From assembly GCA_015067975.1 (NCBI GenBank), contig SVLK01000004.1, positions 47,303-111,302 of the forward strand: a stretch of DNA of 64,000 bases, read 5' to 3'. The notes below the pieces were generated by a model. That model was not told where the DNA came from, made no database searches, and was given only the letters and a program-made list of their open reading frames with translations. This document shows positions 50,980 to 59,920 of this stretch, piece by piece; within the stretch, counting starts at the first letter, position 1, and each line of letters starts with the position of its first letter. The DNA is from Oscillospiraceae bacterium. Its GTDB lineage: Bacteria; Bacillota; Clostridia; Oscillospirales; Oscillospiraceae. Made by a program: the position numbers and the translations under genes.

Positions 50980-52014
50980 TTATGAGCCCAGTGTGCTTTG
51001 ATCAAAGTGAAACAGTGTAGCGTTGATTTCGAAAATATCGTAATTCTTGTGTTCAATGAAATAGCGGATGATCACATCAAATTTACTGTTATTGTTTAGT
51101 ACATAACCGGCCCGGCGAAGCAGGTCCTCTGTTTGATTCATATCCAGATGCAGTGCAACAGCAAAGGCAACAGCTGTAGATTTGGTGGGCTGATAATAGG
51201 GATTGTTGCGAATTTTGGAAAAATGCTGGCGCGTAATATTGGCGCGGTGATAGATGGCGGAATCTTTTTCGCCGCTTTTGTCAATCAGGCGCAGCAGCGT
51301 TTCAGAGAATCCTGCATCTGTCTTTTGCAATAGCTCATCCAAAGAATTGGAGGCTTTGATTCCGTACGCGATCGGTGCGCTCTCGCAAAGGCTTGGGGCA
51401 CAGATGGCCTCCGCCTCCCTGCGGCGGCGCAGTTTATTGCGCAGCCATGCCTCATCATCTATGCCGTACTCTTCCCTGTTCTTTTCGCCGACGTAATGTT
51501 CATCGATATAGCTGGACACAGAGGAAAACAGTTTTTCCGACAAGGAAAAGGCCGTTTTATCAAAGACCACCAGATAGATCTGCATTTCGTGGTCCAATAA
51601 AAACGTACTGAATGCCTGAATCGCGATTTGCAGTGCTTTATCTTTGGGAAAGGCGTATGTACCGGTGGAAAGCAGTGGAAAGGCAACAGATTTACATTCG
51701 TACTTGGCGGCTAATGCTAAAGAAGTATCATAGCACCGACGCAAAACAGTCTCTTCGTTATGAAAGCCACCTTGCCATATGGGGCCGACAGTATGGATCA
51801 CATACGCTGCGTTCAAATCAAAGGCGCGGGTGATTTTTGCCTGACCCGGAAGGATATTACCGATAACCTTACGAGCCTCCAACAGCATCGGTCCGGCCTT
51901 TTTGTGGATCGCGGAGTCGCAGCCGGCGCCAATCACCGGTTTTGGGTTCGCAGTATTGACAATGGCGTCTACACGCATGGATGTAATGTCATTTCTTACG
52001 ATCTCAAAAGGCAT
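50980..52014 (-). CDS. Macro domain protein with a C-terminal HTH-like region
   Basis: A 344-residue fusion. Residues 1-175 are a macro domain, which binds ADP-ribose or removes it (NTANPKPVIGAGCDSAIH, VIHTVGPIW, PLLSTGTYAFP). Residues about 245-344 form a helical region resembling a XRE-type helix-turn-helix plus extension (YHRANITRQHFSKIRNN, TAVAFAVALHLDMNQTEDLL, DVIIRYFIEH). GAGGAGGT supports the ATG at 52014. It is first in the macro-VWA-ADP-ribosylglycohydrolase cluster. The C-terminal region could bind nucleic acid or protein. Confidence 0.82.
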   Translation of the reverse strand: MPFEIVRNDITSMRVDAIVNTANPKPVIGAGCDSAIHKKAGPMLLEARKVIGNILPGQAKITRAFDLNAAYVIHTVGPIWQGGFHNEETVLRRCYDTSLALAAKYECKSVAFPLLSTGTYAFPKDKALQIAIQAFSTFLLDHEMQIYLVVFDKTAFSLSEKLFSSVSSYIDEHYVGEKNREEYGIDDEAWLRNKLRRRREAEAICAPSLCESAPIAYGIKASNSLDELLQKTDAGFSETLLRLIDKSGEKDSAIYHRANITRQHFSKIRNNPYYQPTKSTAVAFAVALHLDMNQTEDLLRRAGYVLNNNSKFDVIIRYFIEHKNYDIFEINATLFHFDQSTLGS

Positions 52015-52068
52015 GATATGACCTCCTCTTTGGATGGATTCATTATACCACAGGTGTGGTATGGATGC

Positions 52069-52097
52069 AAAACCCTGCCAAAGCATGTTTGGCAGGG
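52069..52097 (-). terminator. Terminator of the glycosidase operon
   Basis: Minus strand CCCTGCCAAA pairs with TTTGGCAGGG around a short loop, followed by TTTTG. Confidence 0.85.
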
Positions 52098-52112
52098 TAA
52101 AGTGTTTATCAT

Positions 52113-53612
52113 TTACAGCACAAAGAAGGTGCAGGTTCCGGGGGCCAGTTCAATCGTTCCGGCGTCTACTTCTTCCCCGCCCATGAAAGGCAGAGAATCA
52201 TTTTCGCCGAGGATCAGCTCGCGGCCGTTCAGCGTCATGATACGGCTGCGAATACCATCGCGGCCGGCCAAAGTATAACGGACGGCGCCTTTGGGGAGCT
52301 CTACAGAGGTCGTTTCCGTCCAGGAGTTGTTGATGACCAGGTATACACAACCTTCTTTTCCGTCTTTGCGGGAATGGCAATAGACGTGAGCGCCTTCCTG
52401 CACGGGAATCTTGCTGTCATAGGCGGTAGAGCCCATCAGTGTGTTCCACAAAAGTACGGCAAAGTAGTTGGGACGGGGTACGAAGGTACCGTGCTTGAGA
52501 TAACCGTAGTCGGAAGAAGCCAAGGTATTATGGAAGATCACACCATTGGTAACGGTGCAGAAATCACCCAACTCATTCAACGTTCTGGGGACATCGGCAT
52601 AGGTGGAGGCCCATGTATTGCCGCCGCAGCCGGCATCGCCGGATTCAGTGACCCACATTTCCCCGCCGGGGACAAATCTGTCGCGCCGTGCAGTATACTG
52701 GCGGGCGCAATTACCGGCAACACCCAGATACTGATCACTCAGACAACTTTCATAGGGCCAGTGACCGCCCATAGCGGCGCCGCGCTCGGATACGCCATTG
52801 TAATAGTGATAGCTAAAGACATCCATCTTGGAACGGTAATCGCCTAACAGTTCCTCTGTGGTGACCATTTGGAATCCTGCTGCCATACCGCCGCCGGCAC
52901 CATCGATGCCAACACCGAACATATCGATATCGCCCACCGTGCACGGGCCGACAAACAGGCATTCGGGGTAGTTTTCTTTCAGCCATGCGCCGAAGAGATC
53001 GTGGTCTCTTGCGTGATCTGCTGCAGTATAGCCCTTGGGAAGACCGCTGAGTGCGATCAAATTTGGCTCGTTGGTAAACTCGGCTGCAGAGATCGGAACA
53101 CCATATTCCTTGGAGGTGCGGAACAGAAGATCAGCCTGTTCGAAAGGCATGGGCTCATCGGCATTGTGAATGCCGGGGCAGTTGGCAATCGAGACGAGAA
53201 GCTTGCCATCCACTGCCTTGACAAAGTCCAGCAGATGCAGCCACTGCTCCTTGGTCAGCAGGTTCTGGAAGCCTTCCGGAACTTTTCCGTTGCAATGACC
53301 GTCGAAATCATAATAAGTCTTGTTGGCCCAAGTGCCGGAAACGCGGATCCATGCCGGACCGAGGTCGCGGGCCAACTTGATCAAGCGGGGATTTGTGGTA
53401 TCAATGGGATCATACCACTGCTGCAGGTTACCCATGTTGGTCCAGTCCTTGATCACAGGGAATTCTTCCGTGCCATCGACCTGGGCATCACTATAGGCTT
53501 TCCAGAAGGTTCCACCGGTGACTTCTGTCATCTCCACATTATAGGAGACCAGCCGAGGGTTGATCGTGCGCAAAGGGGTGAGTTCGTTGGGCTTCAACTT
53601 GATTGCAGGCAT
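52113..53612 (-). CDS. GH79-like glycoside hydrolase
   Basis: A 499-residue clan GH-A-type glycosidase without a signal peptide. The acid/base Glu182 lies in FTNEPN and the likely nucleophile Glu323 in WVTESGDAGCGG, both at the expected positions of a TIM barrel; a beta-sandwich domain follows. The overall pattern resembles GH79 (beta-glucuronidases and heparanases). The ATG at 53612 has AAGGAG 8 bases upstream. It is third in an operon with a carboxylesterase and a GPH symporter, so it probably acts inside the cell on an imported glycoside, perhaps a glucuronide. Confidence 0.72.
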   Translation of the reverse strand: MPAIKLKPNELTPLRTINPRLVSYNVEMTEVTGGTFWKAYSDAQVDGTEEFPVIKDWTNMGNLQQWYDPIDTTNPRLIKLARDLGPAWIRVSGTWANKTYYDFDGHCNGKVPEGFQNLLTKEQWLHLLDFVKAVDGKLLVSIANCPGIHNADEPMPFEQADLLFRTSKEYGVPISAAEFTNEPNLIALSGLPKGYTAADHARDHDLFGAWLKENYPECLFVGPCTVGDIDMFGVGIDGAGGGMAAGFQMVTTEELLGDYRSKMDVFSYHYYNGVSERGAAMGGHWPYESCLSDQYLGVAGNCARQYTARRDRFVPGGEMWVTESGDAGCGGNTWASTYADVPRTLNELGDFCTVTNGVIFHNTLASSDYGYLKHGTFVPRPNYFAVLLWNTLMGSTAYDSKIPVQEGAHVYCHSRKDGKEGCVYLVINNSWTETTSVELPKGAVRYTLAGRDGIRSRIMTLNGRELILGENDSLPFMGGEEVDAGTIELAPGTCTFFVL

Positions 53613-53634
53613 ACTCATAACTCCTTTTCTATCA

Positions 53635-54990
53635 TCATTCACCGACAGATTTGTTTGTCAGCATAGTTTTGATCATTTTCAGCATTTGGGGTTTTCGCAT
53701 GGCTGTTTCTTGCTCGCCAAGACAGAGGACGTGTTTATCACCTTTTGCGGCGGCGCTCCAGTGCGGCAGTGCTCCGGCTTCGTTCGGGTCACCGGTTTTA
53801 CAGAAATTGGTTAGGTAATCGCTCATTTGTTCGCTGAGCGCTCTGTCTTTTGCTGTCATAGGACGCCAGCAGTTATCCAATGTACCGAACCAATACCACA
53901 GATCTGCGGAATGCCAAGCACCGTTATTGTCACCGGGGAGCTGGCGGTCAAAGAGCCACGTATAGCTGGGGATTTTTTGTGATGCGCACCAATTGCGGGA
54001 CAGTGAAAGGATCATGGGCGGTGCGATATCCTCGCTGGTAGAGCCAACCATATAGGGAATCTGCTGATACTTCCCTTCTTTGAACAGCTGTTTTCCGCCA
54101 ACGACCAAACGGCCATCCAGACAGGGAAATGTATTTCCGCCTTTAATTTCCTTTTTAATGGTTTTCCATGCGGTAAACAGTTTCTCTGCGGGTAAGGAGC
54201 GAAACTCAGCCAATGTGCTGCAGCCAGTACGCTCCATGACGGTCTTCCAGAACACATAACTTTTTTCCGGTGCGGCGGGTGTTACATAGCGGCTCATACC
54301 ACCGCCGCTGCACATGACAGCTTTTTGGAACAGACCGTCTGACAAGGGGCTGAGGCAATGCTGCTCGACGCTCATGGCACCGGCACTCTGCCCCATAATG
54401 GTTATATTGGTCGGATCTCCGCCAAAGGAACTGATATTGTCGCGCACCCAGTGGATCGCAGCCAGTTGATCAAATAGTCCGTAATTACCGGTGCTGCCAG
54501 ATTCTTCCTTGAGCTCCGGCAGACAAACAAAGCCGAAAGGCCCCAGACGATAATTGATCGTTACGGCAATCACGCCTTTGGTGGGCCAGACAGGACCGTC
54601 AAACTGCTTTTCGTGACCACATCCCCCGGTAAAGCTGCCACCATGAATATAGACTAGTACAGGCAGCTGATCTCCCTCTTTGGCTGTTTCCGGTGTCCAG
54701 ATATTCAGGAAGAGGCAATCCTCGCTATACGTATAGTGCTCTCCCCTTCTGAACTCGCGGTAATAGAAGGCTTTTTCGGCAATATCCTCTTCATTGTAAA
54801 AGGCGCGCGCCTGATAGCTGCAATGGCCATAATGGGTGGCGTCGTACACGCCGTCCCAATGAGTGACCTGCTGCGGATATTTCCAACGCTCGGCCGTCGC
54901 ATAGCGGATCCCCTTGTAGGCAGCAGTGCCCGGGATGCGCCCTGCACAGCCTTGCAGTGTTCCGCAGGGCGTATTTACGATGTAATCCAT
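53635..54990 (-). CDS. Type-B carboxylesterase
   Basis: A 451-residue alpha/beta hydrolase of the carboxylesterase/lipase family. The oxyanion-hole loop HGGSF is at residues 116-120 and the nucleophile Ser202 in GQSAG. DCLFLNIWTP is the family signature. No signal peptide is visible, so it is cytoplasmic. The gene lies 3 bases after the symporter gene and 22 bases before the glycosidase gene, which suggests removal of ester groups from the imported glycoside. Confidence 0.9.
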   Translation of the reverse strand: MDYIVNTPCGTLQGCAGRIPGTAAYKGIRYATAERWKYPQQVTHWDGVYDATHYGHCSYQARAFYNEEDIAEKAFYYREFRRGEHYTYSEDCLFLNIWTPETAKEGDQLPVLVYIHGGSFTGGCGHEKQFDGPVWPTKGVIAVTINYRLGPFGFVCLPELKEESGSTGNYGLFDQLAAIHWVRDNISSFGGDPTNITIMGQSAGAMSVEQHCLSPLSDGLFQKAVMCSGGGMSRYVTPAAPEKSYVFWKTVMERTGCSTLAEFRSLPAEKLFTAWKTIKKEIKGGNTFPCLDGRLVVGGKQLFKEGKYQQIPYMVGSTSEDIAPPMILSLSRNWCASQKIPSYTWLFDRQLPGDNNGAWHSADLWYWFGTLDNCWRPMTAKDRALSEQMSDYLTNFCKTGDPNEAGALPHWSAAAKGDKHVLCLGEQETAMRKPQMLKMIKTMLTNKSVGE

Positions 54991-54993
54991 AGG

Positions 54994-56391
54994 TTATACC
55001 TCGGTTTTCTTGTTGTTCTTTTTGAACTCAGCCAGTTGCTGACGAGTCTCGTCATCCATCTTCCAGAGGAACTTAAAGGCCGCCCAAGAGCCAAGGACGA
55101 AAATGCCGGGCAGCAATACGCAAAGCACCTTAATTCCGGTGACAGTCGCAGCAGACTGCACCGGCAGCTTACCATCGTAGCCAACCCATCCCAGCATCAG
55201 CATGGCAGAAGAGTTACCAATGGTCTGACCAACGCGGCGGGAAAGATTGAAGGTGCCAAAGATAGAACCTTCGGTGCGTTTACCGGTGATCATTTCGTTA
55301 TAATCGATGGCTTCACCGACCAAGCCCCACTGCATATAAATGGAGATACTGGCAATACCCATGGCCATACTGCTCCAGATGACGTGTACCCAAGCATTGA
55401 CATCCATGACCATATGCAAAGCGAACAGACTCAAATAGAGCAGGCAGCCGATCAGCAGACCGCTGCGGATGATCTTTTCCAAGCCCAGCTTTTTCGCCAG
55501 TTTGGGGCCAAAGATAAAGATCACAGCCATGAAAGGTGCAGACAATACAGTTGCATAGGCGCCGATAGCGATATCGCCGAGTACATCGGAGTACATATAA
55601 CCGCTGAGGGTATTACCCACATACTGCATCATGCAAATGAAGAAACCGTGGACACACAGCGCCCAAAACGGACGGTTGACCCGAAATACATGAAGAATGT
55701 CCGTCAGTTTGATATTCTCCGCTGCGTTGGTAGGCGCGGTGACCACATTGCGCTCCTCGGTCATACGGTAGTGCATCAAGCACATCACAAAACCCATGAC
55801 AGCGCAGATCGCAGCGCCGATGGCATAACCGGTGGGATTATTATCACCAAACTTCTTGAGCAGCATCGGCATGATCATCATGGGCAGCGCATTACCCAAA
55901 CCGGAGCCGATACCGCGTGCCGAAGACAGACTGGCACGCTCGTGGTCATTATCTGCCATAGCGGAAAGCAGCGAGCCCATGGGAATATTGAACATGGTAT
56001 ACGACGCTTCATAGAGGAGTTTCAGGGCAAAGAGTGCGCACAGCAGTGTGACGCCGTCAAAGAACGCAGGAACGGCCCAAAGGGCGATGAAAGTAACGCA
56101 GATCAGCGGCGAAGAGCGCAGCAGCCAGGGACGAAATTTACCCTCAGGGTTGCGGTTTGCAGCAAAACTCTTATCCATCAGCGCACCCATGAGCGGGTCA
56201 TTGAGGAAGTCCCACACATTCCACACCAAGAGCAAGATGAACATCAGTTCTGTGCTGATGCCCAGTGCATCGGTACAGTACTTGGAAAACATGGTGCCCA
56301 TGAGCGCAAAGGTCATGCATCCACCGGCATCGCCTAAACCGTATCCGATTTTATGCTTCATCGTCAGAGCGTTTTTAGAAGAAGTATTCAT
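54994..56391 (-). CDS. GPH-family (glycoside-pentoside-hexuronide:cation) symporter
   Basis: A 465-residue transporter with about twelve membrane segments. The N-terminal KIGYGLGDAGGCMTF and the NDPLMGALMDKS segment mark the GPH family (MelB, XynB and glucuronide carrier types). GGGGG supports the ATG at 56391. It opens the symporter-esterase-glycosidase operon and has its own promoter. The substrate is inferred from the neighbours to be an acylated oligosaccharide or glucuronide. Confidence 0.9.
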   Translation of the reverse strand: MNTSSKNALTMKHKIGYGLGDAGGCMTFALMGTMFSKYCTDALGISTELMFILLLVWNVWDFLNDPLMGALMDKSFAANRNPEGKFRPWLLRSSPLICVTFIALWAVPAFFDGVTLLCALFALKLLYEASYTMFNIPMGSLLSAMADNDHERASLSSARGIGSGLGNALPMMIMPMLLKKFGDNNPTGYAIGAAICAVMGFVMCLMHYRMTEERNVVTAPTNAAENIKLTDILHVFRVNRPFWALCVHGFFICMMQYVGNTLSGYMYSDVLGDIAIGAYATVLSAPFMAVIFIFGPKLAKKLGLEKIIRSGLLIGCLLYLSLFALHMVMDVNAWVHVIWSSMAMGIASISIYMQWGLVGEAIDYNEMITGKRTEGSIFGTFNLSRRVGQTIGNSSAMLMLGWVGYDGKLPVQSAATVTGIKVLCVLLPGIFVLGSWAAFKFLWKMDDETRQQLAEFKKNNKKTEV

Positions 56392-56422
56392 ATAAGATCC
56401 CCCTCTAATTCTTGTTTCCAAT

Positions 56423-56451
56423 ATTATAATAGACAATGATACGAAAATCAA
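56423..56451 (-). promoter_or_regulatory. Promoter of the symporter-esterase-glycosidase operon
   Basis: Minus strand TTGATT (56451-56446), a 17-base spacer and TATAAT (56428-56423). Confidence 0.7.
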
Positions 56452-56470
56452 ATTGATACTGCTTTTCAGC

Positions 56471-56512
56471 AAAAAAAGAAATGGTTCGCAAAACTGCGAA
56501 CCATTTCTTTTA
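56471..56512 (-). terminator. Terminator of the Rnf operon
   Basis: AAAGAAATGGTTCGCA pairs with TGCGAACCATTTCTTT around AAAC, with T runs on both strands. It lies about 10 bases after the rnfA stop, so no rnfB can follow in this operon. Confidence 0.92.
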
Positions 56513-56521
56513 TAATTGTGC

Positions 56522-57055
56522 TTAGAAAGCCATGACGGCCATAGCCAGGATGGCGGCGGTCATCAGATCCACAGGCAGACCGCGCAGAGATGCGGGGACA
56601 TACTTGTCGTTGACCTTGCCACGGGCACCGGCAAACAGCAGCATGGCGACCATCAGGCCGAGACCTGCACCCAGAGCACCAACCAAAGCCTGCACGAAGG
56701 TAGCGCTGATATTCTGCAGCGTAACGCCCAGCACAGCGCTGTTGAGGACGATCAGCGGGAAGCAGATATCCTTTTTCACCAGAGCCTTCAGGCAATAAAC
56801 TACGGCCAGAATGACCAGCACGAAGAGCAGCGTCTGGAAGTATTCCAGACCAAAGGGAGCCATTACAAAGTTCTGTACAGGCCATGCGATCAGGGTGGTC
56901 AGTACCATAGTCAAAGTGACGGCCAGACCCAGCTTAACACACTTGCAGGTGCACTTGGCATTACCCATAACGGTAGTAATACCCAGATAACCCTGCAGCA
57001 CGCAGTTGTTCATCACAACGCTGCCAATCAAAAGCAGAAGCAGTTCTTTCATCAC
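56522..57055 (-). CDS. rnfA: Rnf complex membrane subunit RnfA
   Basis: The 177-residue RnfA is a six-span membrane subunit of the ion-pumping ferredoxin:NAD+ oxidoreductase; in solved structures RnfA and RnfE together hold an iron-sulfur cluster. MKELLLLLIGSVVMNNCVLQGYLGI with the conserved Cys and the internal Cys-rich segment KCTCKCVKLGLAV identify it. Its start overlaps the rnfE stop. It is the last gene before the terminator; rnfB, which usually follows rnfA, is absent. Confidence 0.94.
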   Translation of the reverse strand: MMKELLLLLIGSVVMNNCVLQGYLGITTVMGNAKCTCKCVKLGLAVTLTMVLTTLIAWPVQNFVMAPFGLEYFQTLLFVLVILAVVYCLKALVKKDICFPLIVLNSAVLGVTLQNISATFVQALVGALGAGLGLMVAMLLFAGARGKVNDKYVPASLRGLPVDLMTAAILAMAVMAF

Positions 57056-57711
57056 TGTACCTCCTCCTCTTTATCGCATGCACAGACGCACTCACTGATA
57101 CCGGCAGCTGCACCGGTCATGCACTCGCCGGCACATTCTGCCTTGGCCAGACCCAACTTGCTGATCACACCGGCCAGAATGCTGGCGATGATGAATCCGC
57201 CGGGAGCCTTGCTCAGCAGAGAAATGCGGTAATTGGACAGGAAAGCAATGTTCACGCCGAAGATGCTGGCGTTGCCCAACAGCTCGCGGACGATACCCAT
57301 TACCAGCAGCATCACGGTGAAATACACACCGGTGATGATGGCATCGGACACGCTGCTGCCGTTAGCGGCAGCCTCGGACTGACCGAAGACCACCAAATTT
57401 ACAGCGACAACGGCCACGTAAACACCCAGCATCTGATAGATATTGGGCAGGAAAGCATTCATCAGCATCTGCACGATGGAGACGAAGCCGGCGCTGACAA
57501 CCACGCAGACAGGGATCAGGGCCTCGCGGCTGATCATCTTGCGCAGAGCGGAAATCAGCAGATTGCTCAGCACCATGACCACCAGTACGGCCAGACCCAT
57601 ACCCAGTGCACCTTTCACGGTAGCGGTGGCAGCCATAGCGGGACATGCGCTCAGAAACAGGACCATCAGCGGATTCTTGGCGATGGCAGCGCAGCAGTTA
57701 TTCTTTGTCAT
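57052..57711 (-). CDS. rnfE: Rnf complex membrane subunit RnfE
   Basis: A 219-residue RnfE/NqrD-type subunit with about six membrane segments, homologous to RnfA. The conserved NPLMVLFLSACPAMAAT block carries the Cys that helps bind the intramembrane cluster. It overlaps the rnfA start by four bases and the rnfG end by four bases. An additional Cys-rich C-terminal tail (ECVCACDKEEE) is unusual. Confidence 0.93.
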   Translation of the reverse strand: MTKNNCCAAIAKNPLMVLFLSACPAMAATATVKGALGMGLAVLVVMVLSNLLISALRKMISREALIPVCVVVSAGFVSIVQMLMNAFLPNIYQMLGVYVAVVAVNLVVFGQSEAAANGSSVSDAIITGVYFTVMLLVMGIVRELLGNASIFGVNIAFLSNYRISLLSKAPGGFIIASILAGVISKLGLAKAECAGECMTGAAAGISECVCACDKEEEVQ

Positions 57712-58988
57712 TGTGCATCGCCTCCCTTCAGGATTTCATACGCAGCGAAGATGTCATTGGTAGCCGTCTTCATTGCGTCGGTCGTCATGGTAGCACCGGA
57801 AATCAGTGCCTGATCGCCGGTCCAGCTATCCTTATTCAGGCCTGCAAAGCCGGCCTTATAGCTGGACTCTTCCAGTGTGTAATCGAAGAAATACTCGGAA
57901 TGGAAGATCAGCTCATCCACAGTCATGCCAACGATAGCGCCCTGTGCATCCACCACGTAGTAGACACCCATGACCTCGTTATCATAACCGTAGCTTCTAG
58001 CTACCAGACCGTAGTAGTCCTGACCGTCCTTGGTCAGCTTATAAGCGGCAGAGACGGAATTAAACACACCGGTCAAAGGAATAGAGGTCAGTTCGGCGTC
58101 GGGCAGCAGAGCCTTCAGACGGGCCTGCTCCTTATCGGTGCTGGGAGCGGTGCCGGTAGCTGCATGGGCAACGGCTTCGGCCAACAGATCTGTGTAAGCA
58201 GCATCGGCAGTGATATCCTTGCCTTCCACATCCACCAATTTGGCTTCACCGGAAGCGTTGACAGCGGCCATCACCATGCTGTCGCCACTCTTGAGCAGAT
58301 AAGCATAACCGGTATTGTTGCGGGCCTTCATGATCTTGACAATATTGCCAGTGCCGTCGGATTCCTCGAACTGGCCAACACCCACATTGTTCACCAGACC
58401 GCTATGTACGGAGGGCAGCAGCTCCAGCAGGGCCTGATCAGCACTCTTCTGGCCTGCACCGACCAGCTCGTTGGCAATCAGAGCATTGAAACCATCGGTC
58501 ACAGCATCACGGAATGCAACGCTGGAGTAAGTAACACCGGCCACGATAGCGACATCAGACAGAGCAGAGTCCTGACCAACAAAGGTCTGAGGATACTCGG
58601 CGCCGAAGTCCTTAGACTCGGGATAAGCCGTCAGCTCCACACCGGAGATCTTGCCTTCGTTATCAACGGCGATCGTCAGCTCGATGGCATCACCGGTATA
58701 ACCCTTGGTGGTAGCCAGACGGACAACGTAGCCCAGGCCGGAAGTCTCGGAATGGATGGTCTGTACGGTTTCGGGAACGTCTACCAAGGTGCTGGAAGCA
58801 GCATCGGCTACATCATACAGCTTTTCAAAGCCGGCAGCATCTGGCATGACGTTGTAGAGAGGAGCGTACTCCTGTGCGGAACCGTTTTTAGCAACGATGG
58901 GGCCGGTCACGAAGTTCAAGCCGAACATTACTACTGCGAAAACGGCAATCAAAGCGGCCAGCAGGCCTGCGGTCTTTTTCTGTGCCAT
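57708..58988 (-). CDS. rnfG: RnfG-type subunit with two FMN-binding domains
   Basis: A 426-residue protein, about twice the usual RnfG length of roughly 200. After the N-terminal membrane helix (about 8-30) come two FMN-binding-type domains. The second contains ISGATMTTDAM near residue 397, the S-G-A-T flavinylation motif. The first has a weaker version, VAGVTYSS, which keeps the Thr. ApbE encoded upstream would attach FMN to the Thr. The ATG at 58988 shares a base with the rnfD stop; the longer frame from 59024 overlaps rnfD. Confidence 0.88.
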   Translation of the reverse strand: MAQKKTAGLLAALIAVFAVVMFGLNFVTGPIVAKNGSAQEYAPLYNVMPDAAGFEKLYDVADAASSTLVDVPETVQTIHSETSGLGYVVRLATTKGYTGDAIELTIAVDNEGKISGVELTAYPESKDFGAEYPQTFVGQDSALSDVAIVAGVTYSSVAFRDAVTDGFNALIANELVGAGQKSADQALLELLPSVHSGLVNNVGVGQFEESDGTGNIVKIMKARNNTGYAYLLKSGDSMVMAAVNASGEAKLVDVEGKDITADAAYTDLLAEAVAHAATGTAPSTDKEQARLKALLPDAELTSIPLTGVFNSVSAAYKLTKDGQDYYGLVARSYGYDNEVMGVYYVVDAQGAIVGMTVDELIFHSEYFFDYTLEESSYKAGFAGLNKDSWTGDQALISGATMTTDAMKTATNDIFAAYEILKGGDAQ

Positions 58989-59917
58989 TATTTCACACCT
59001 CCCAGAGGTTCGCTGGCGGTCCACTTTTCAATATAGGGGGCCAGGATATTCATAATGAGAATGGAGAAAGACACGCCTTCGGGATATGCGCAGAAGAAAC
59101 GCACGATGAAGGTGATCACGCCGCAGCCAATGGCGAATACGACGCGGCCCTTCGTGGTAATGGGAGTGGTCACATAGTCGGTAGCCATGAAGATAGCACC
59201 GATCATCAGACCGCCGGCCAGTACCTGATACAGGGCAGCTGTCACATCAAAGCCGGTAGCTACCAGATAGCATACAAACACGGTAGCCACGAAGACCACG
59301 GGGGTATGCCAGGTAATGACTTTGCGTACCAGCAGGTAGACGAAGCCCAGCAGCAGAGCTGCAGCGCAGGTCTCGCCGATGGCACCGCCGTGCAGACCCA
59401 GGAACATATCCAGCAGGCTGGGGATCTCTTCAGCGCCCTTAGCCAGCTGCTCCAGAGGCGTTGCGGAGGAAACCACATCCACGATGGTGGGATTGGCGCC
59501 GCCGGCCACCTGAGAGAAGGTCAGCAGCATAAATACACGGCCGGCAATGGCGGGGTTCGCAAAGTTGCAGCCCAGACCGCCGAAGAAGCACTTGACACAG
59601 ACGATAGCGAACACGCTGCCGACCACACACTGCCATACGGGCACATTGGTGCTCAGGTTCAATGCCAGCAGCAGGCCGGTCACCACAGCGCTGAAATCAC
59701 CGATGGTGTTCTTCTTGCCGCAGGCCAAGTTAAAGACGGATTCGGCCAGTACAGCGCTGATCACGCAGGCAGCGATGACCAGCAGAGACTTAACGCCAAA
59801 GATCACGGCAGAAGCGACCGTGACGGGCAGCAGAGCCACGATAACATCCAGCATGATGCGCTGTGTGGAGGCACCGCTGTGAATATGCGGAGCCGCAGTA
59901 ACAGTCAGTTTAGACAT
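58988..59917 (-). CDS. rnfD: Rnf complex membrane subunit RnfD
   Basis: A 309-residue RnfD/NqrB-type subunit with about nine membrane segments. SSATPLEQL at about residues 155-163 corresponds to the S-[GS]-A-T flavinylation site of RnfD, where the Thr carries covalent FMN. The segment GGLGCNFANPAIAGRVF is typical. It lies 3 bases after rnfC and its stop overlaps the rnfG start. Confidence 0.94.
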   Translation of the reverse strand: MSKLTVTAAPHIHSGASTQRIMLDVIVALLPVTVASAVIFGVKSLLVIAACVISAVLAESVFNLACGKKNTIGDFSAVVTGLLLALNLSTNVPVWQCVVGSVFAIVCVKCFFGGLGCNFANPAIAGRVFMLLTFSQVAGGANPTIVDVVSSATPLEQLAKGAEEIPSLLDMFLGLHGGAIGETCAAALLLGFVYLLVRKVITWHTPVVFVATVFVCYLVATGFDVTAALYQVLAGGLMIGAIFMATDYVTTPITTKGRVVFAIGCGVITFIVRFFCAYPEGVSFSILIMNILAPYIEKWTASEPLGGVK

Positions 59918-59920
59918 GGC

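Noticed and set aside
54736..56337. Long plus-strand frames opposite the symporter gene and the Rnf genes (54736-56337, 57645-59036, 58982-60697).
   Set aside because: They are antisense shadows rich in His, Gln and Gly; the minus strand carries coherent, coupled genes with clear motifs.
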